NCBI GenBank assembly: GCA_016193065.1
Contig: JACPSX010000176.1
Coordinates: forward strand, 1 to 16,239
Length of the DNA: 16,239 bases
Source: Candidatus Tectimicrobiota bacterium
GTDB lineage: Bacteria; JACPSX01
Reading direction: 5' to 3'
The notes beneath the pieces were generated by a model. That model searched no databases. It saw only the letters and a list, made by a program, of their open reading frames with translations, and was not told where the DNA came from. Within the stretch, counting starts at the first letter, position 1. Each line of letters starts with the position of its first letter. Positions 14,042 through 16,239 of this stretch are shown piece after piece. The translations under genes were made by a program, and so were the position numbers.

Positions 14042-15694
14042 ATGGGAACGCCTCAAGAGCGCTGGCGATTACTACAGGGCCAGGCTCAGGCCCAAGAGCC
14101 GCCGGGTACCCGCCTGGCGGGTGCCCGCCTGGCGGGTGCCCGCCTGCTGGTGGGGGCGGGGAGCTGCGGGCAGGCGGTCGGCGCCCTCGAAGTTGCGGCA
14201 GAGCTCCGCGTGGGGCTCGGGAAGCTCGGACTCCGGGTCCCGGTCGTGGAGGCGGGCTGCACCGGGATGTGCTACGGAGCCGTTCAAGTCACCTTGAACG
14301 GTCAGGGGGTTCCCGCCACTTACAGTTCCATTACACCGTCTGAGGCTGCTGCTGCGCTGGCGCAGATTTTAAAAAAGGCGCCTCTCTCTTCCCACGAAGC
14401 CTTCCTGTGGAATCCGGATTCTCAGACTGGACTGCCGGGTCTGCCCTCGATCCCTTTCTTGTGGGGACAGCGCCGGGTTGTCCTGGAACGCTGCGGTCTC
14501 GTGGATCCCGGAGATATCCATGATGCTTTGCGACATGGGGCATACGGGGCCCTGGCCCGCGCACTTACCGAGATGGATCCTCCTCAGGTCATTGCCGTGG
14601 TCAAAGAGTCGGGACTCCTGGGGAGAGGGGGCGCGTATTTCCCTGCCGCACTGAAGTGGGAAGGCTGCCGGGCCGCGCGGGGCGAACCCAAATATCTCGT
14701 GGTGAATGCGGAGGAGGGAGAGCCCGGGATTTTCAAGGACCGCCATCTCATGGAAGGAGACCCCCACAAGCTCTTGGAGGGGATGCTCATTGCCGCTTAT
14801 GCAGCCGGGAGCAGCCGTGGTTTCCTGTTCGTCAACGGGGAGGCCAAGTTGTCCTTCGAGCGCTTGGCCCGGGCGCTGGACCAGGCCCGCAGTCTGGGCC
14901 TCATCGGAAAGCGGATTCTGGGTTCAGACTTCTCCTTTGAGGTGGAGTTGAGGCAGGGAGCCGGTGGCTTTGTCCTGGGCGAAGAGACGGCCCTACTGGA
15001 GTGCATTGAGGGACGGCGGGCCCTGCCTCGCGTGCGGCCTCCGTTCCCCGTCGAATCGGGCCTTTGGGGTCAGCCCACTGTCATCAACAACGTGGAGACT
15101 CTGGCCAATGTGCCTGCGGTCATCGAGCGAGGAGCCAACTGGTTTCAGAGTTTGGGAACAGAAAAGTCCCGGGGAACCAAATTATTTGGTCTGTCCGGGA
15201 ATGTGGCCCGGCCCGGAATTGTCGAGGTGGAACTGGGGCACACCTTGCGGGATCTGATTTTCTCCCTGGGGGGAGGCGTTTCGGGAAAAGCCGGGTTGAA
15301 GGCTGTCCTGCTTGGGGGGCCCTCCGGGAGTCTGGTTCCTCCTCAAGATCTGGATTTGTCTTTGGAACCGAGAGGAAAATTCCCTCTGGGGTCCGGCGGG
15401 GTGGTTGCACTTGACGGTTATCGCTCGATTCTTGACGTCGTCCACACCCTGATCCGCTTCAATACCGGCGAATCCTGTGGAAAGTGCACCCCGTGCCGGG
15501 AAGGGACGGCCCGGCTGTCAGACATGGTGGCCGGGCTGGAGAAAGGCCGGATGCCCTCTACTGTTTTCGGCGAGCTTGAAAACCTGAGCGAGGTTGTGAG
15601 CCTGGCTTCCCTGTGCGGGTTGGGACAAGCCGCCCCGTATTCCGTCCTGAGCGCTCTCCGATATTTTCCCGAGACCCGCGGAGTTTCTCCCTGA
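14042..15694 (+). CDS. nuoF: NADH-quinone oxidoreductase subunit F (NuoF), NADH/FMN-binding
   Basis: NuoF oxidises NADH through FMN and passes electrons to a [4Fe-4S] cluster. Visible are GRGGAYFPAALKW (194-206) and NAEEGEPGIFKDRH (around 223-236) for NADH/FMN, the SLBB region LSGNVARPGIVEVELG, and the N3 ligands Cys479, Cys482, Cys485 (ESCGKCTPCREGT) and Cys525 (SLCGLGQ). The 550-residue length reflects an added N-terminal thioredoxin-like domain (about 30-110) as in HydB/HndC-type proteins; it shows Cys42, Cys73 and Cys77, with Val where a first ligand Cys is often found. A 15-nt tandem repeat lies at its N-terminus. The ATG is 5 nt after the nuoE stop. Confidence 0.94.
   Translation: MGTPQERWRLLQGQAQAQEPPGTRLAGARLAGARLLVGAGSCGQAVGALEVAAELRVGLGKLGLRVPVVEAGCTGMCYGAVQVTLNGQGVPATYSSITPSEAAAALAQILKKAPLSSHEAFLWNPDSQTGLPGLPSIPFLWGQRRVVLERCGLVDPGDIHDALRHGAYGALARALTEMDPPQVIAVVKESGLLGRGGAYFPAALKWEGCRAARGEPKYLVVNAEEGEPGIFKDRHLMEGDPHKLLEGMLIAAYAAGSSRGFLFVNGEAKLSFERLARALDQARSLGLIGKRILGSDFSFEVELRQGAGGFVLGEETALLECIEGRRALPRVRPPFPVESGLWGQPTVINNVETLANVPAVIERGANWFQSLGTEKSRGTKLFGLSGNVARPGIVEVELGHTLRDLIFSLGGGVSGKAGLKAVLLGGPSGSLVPPQDLDLSLEPRGKFPLGSGGVVALDGYRSILDVVHTLIRFNTGESCGKCTPCREGTARLSDMVAGLEKGRMPSTVFGELENLSEVVSLASLCGLGQAAPYSVLSALRYFPETRGVSP
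14104..14148 (+). repeat. 15-nt tandem repeat, three copies, within nuoF
   Basis: Three adjacent units, GGGTACCCGCCTGGC, GGGTGCCCGCCTGGC and GGGTGCCCGCCTGCT, encode the peptide TRLAGARLAGARLL at residues 22-35 of NuoF. The unit length is a multiple of three, so copy-number change keeps the frame. It sits just before the thioredoxin-like domain. Confidence 0.85.
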
Positions 15695-15725
15695 GGTCCG
15701 GTTGTCGATGAGGGGGATACCAGCG

Positions 15726-16239
15726 ATGGCCGGTACGCTGACGATCGATGGTGTTGTCGTCCAGTTCCAGGAAGGGGAAACCGTTCTCGATGCCGTAAAC
15801 CGGTCCGGAATTTACCTCTCCCAACTGTGCAAGGAGCCCGAACGTCCGGCCTTGGGCGCCTGCCGCACCTGTCTTGTAGAGATCGAGAGCGTGCGGGGGT
15901 TTCCGGCTTCCTGCTCCACGCCCTGCCGTCCGGGGATGGTGGTTCGGACCAATTCTCCCGAAGTCGAGAAGATTCGTCGCGGCGTCTTGGAACTCACGCG
16001 CGGGATGCTTAGCCCCGGCGATGGGGAACGCCGGAGGAGCCTCGGCCAGTTTGACCAGGCCATCGAGCACGCCGCAATTCCCCAGGCGTGCTATCAGCCT
16101 CTCCACCGCTATCCAGTCGACGAAAGCAAATCATTCTTTGTTTTGGACCGGGACCTCTGCATCCTGTGCGGGCGCTGCGTGGATGCCTGCCAGCAAGTGC
16201 AGCACATCGGTGCCATTGCCCTGATTGGCAAGGGACATG
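15726..16239 (+). CDS. nuoG: NADH-quinone oxidoreductase subunit G-like protein (NuoG), 5' part only
   Basis: Open from ATG 15726 (AGGGGG at 15711-15716 upstream) to the window end, 171 codons without a stop. Residues 1-75 form a [2Fe-2S] ferredoxin domain with Cys35, Cys46, Cys49 and Cys63 (LCKEPERPALGACRTCLVEIE then PASC), leading to GMVVRTN. Near the end a [4Fe-4S] motif DRDLCILCGRCVDACQQVQ appears. Between them the usual H-x3-C-x2-C-x5-C segment (cluster N5) is not present; the region reads LELTRGMLSPGDGERRR and LGQFDQAIEHAAIP in the same frame. It resembles NuoG and the N-terminal part of NAD-linked formate dehydrogenase or Fe-hydrogenase subunits; without the rest, which of these it is cannot be settled, but NuoI/NuoB neighbours favour complex I. 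Confidence 0.88.
   Translation, partial: MAGTLTIDGVVVQFQEGETVLDAVNRSGIYLSQLCKEPERPALGACRTCLVEIESVRGFPASCSTPCRPGMVVRTNSPEVEKIRRGVLELTRGMLSPGDGERRRSLGQFDQAIEHAAIPQACYQPLHRYPVDESKSFFVLDRDLCILCGRCVDACQQVQHIGAIALIGKGH

Noticed and set aside
16012-16070. Compensating frameshifts in nuoG restoring the His-Cys3 motif
   Set aside because: Another frame contains HARD near the expected place but then a stop and no cysteines; two indels would be required, so it was judged a coincidence.

Overview
The window looks like chromosomal DNA of an anaerobic, probably Desulfobacterota-like (deltaproteobacterial) bacterium. This is inferred from the gene set (liv-type ABC importers, a phenylacetyl-CoA-ligase-like enzyme, oxygen-defence genes and complex I subunits), the moderately GC-rich coding DNA, frequent GTG starts and dense 4-nt gene overlaps. 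No rRNA, tRNA, insertion sequence, CRISPR array or phage gene was seen.

Left part (1-4014, + strand): the last codons of an upstream gene, a TetR regulator behind a good sigma70-type promoter, a PaaK-like acyl-adenylating CoA ligase, a 61-residue protein of unknown function, a well-initiated but apparently broken reading frame, and a secreted branched-chain-amino-acid-type substrate-binding protein (SBP). Together these suggest regulated uptake and CoA activation of an organic, perhaps aromatic, acid. A palindromic repeat (4071-4216) separates this unit from the convergent transporter operon.

Middle part (4218-8921, - strand): a complete liv-type importer in the order SBP-livH-livM-livG-livF, with a likely terminator between the SBP gene and livH. 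The SBP is a close paralogue of the left-hand SBP, so one permease may serve two binding proteins. livF carries an in-frame gap of about 33 codons between Walker A and the ABC signature.

Right part (9279 to the end, + strand): a cupin; then a NifU C-terminal-type Fe-S protein, a Fe/Mn superoxide dismutase, GTP cyclohydrolase I, a short-chain dehydrogenase and a ferritin-like protein; then complex I subunits in the unusual order nuoI-nuoB-nuoE-nuoF-nuoG, with nuoG cut by the window edge. The genes from folE onward are tightly packed, several overlapping by 1-4 nt.

The most striking observation is in nuoB. The conserved vicinal Cys-Cys pair that binds cluster N2 is encoded TGC-TGA, and the frame stays open and conserved on both sides. 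A hairpin with SECIS-like position and loop follows the TGA. This is either a candidate selenocysteine ligand of an Fe-S cluster in complex I, or a nonsense mutation or sequencing error. Other oddities are a folE/SDR junction where both proteins look clipped, a nuoG lacking the usual His-Cys3 cluster motif, and an SOD with Mn-type second-shell residues. The several small gaps mean assembly quality should be kept in mind.
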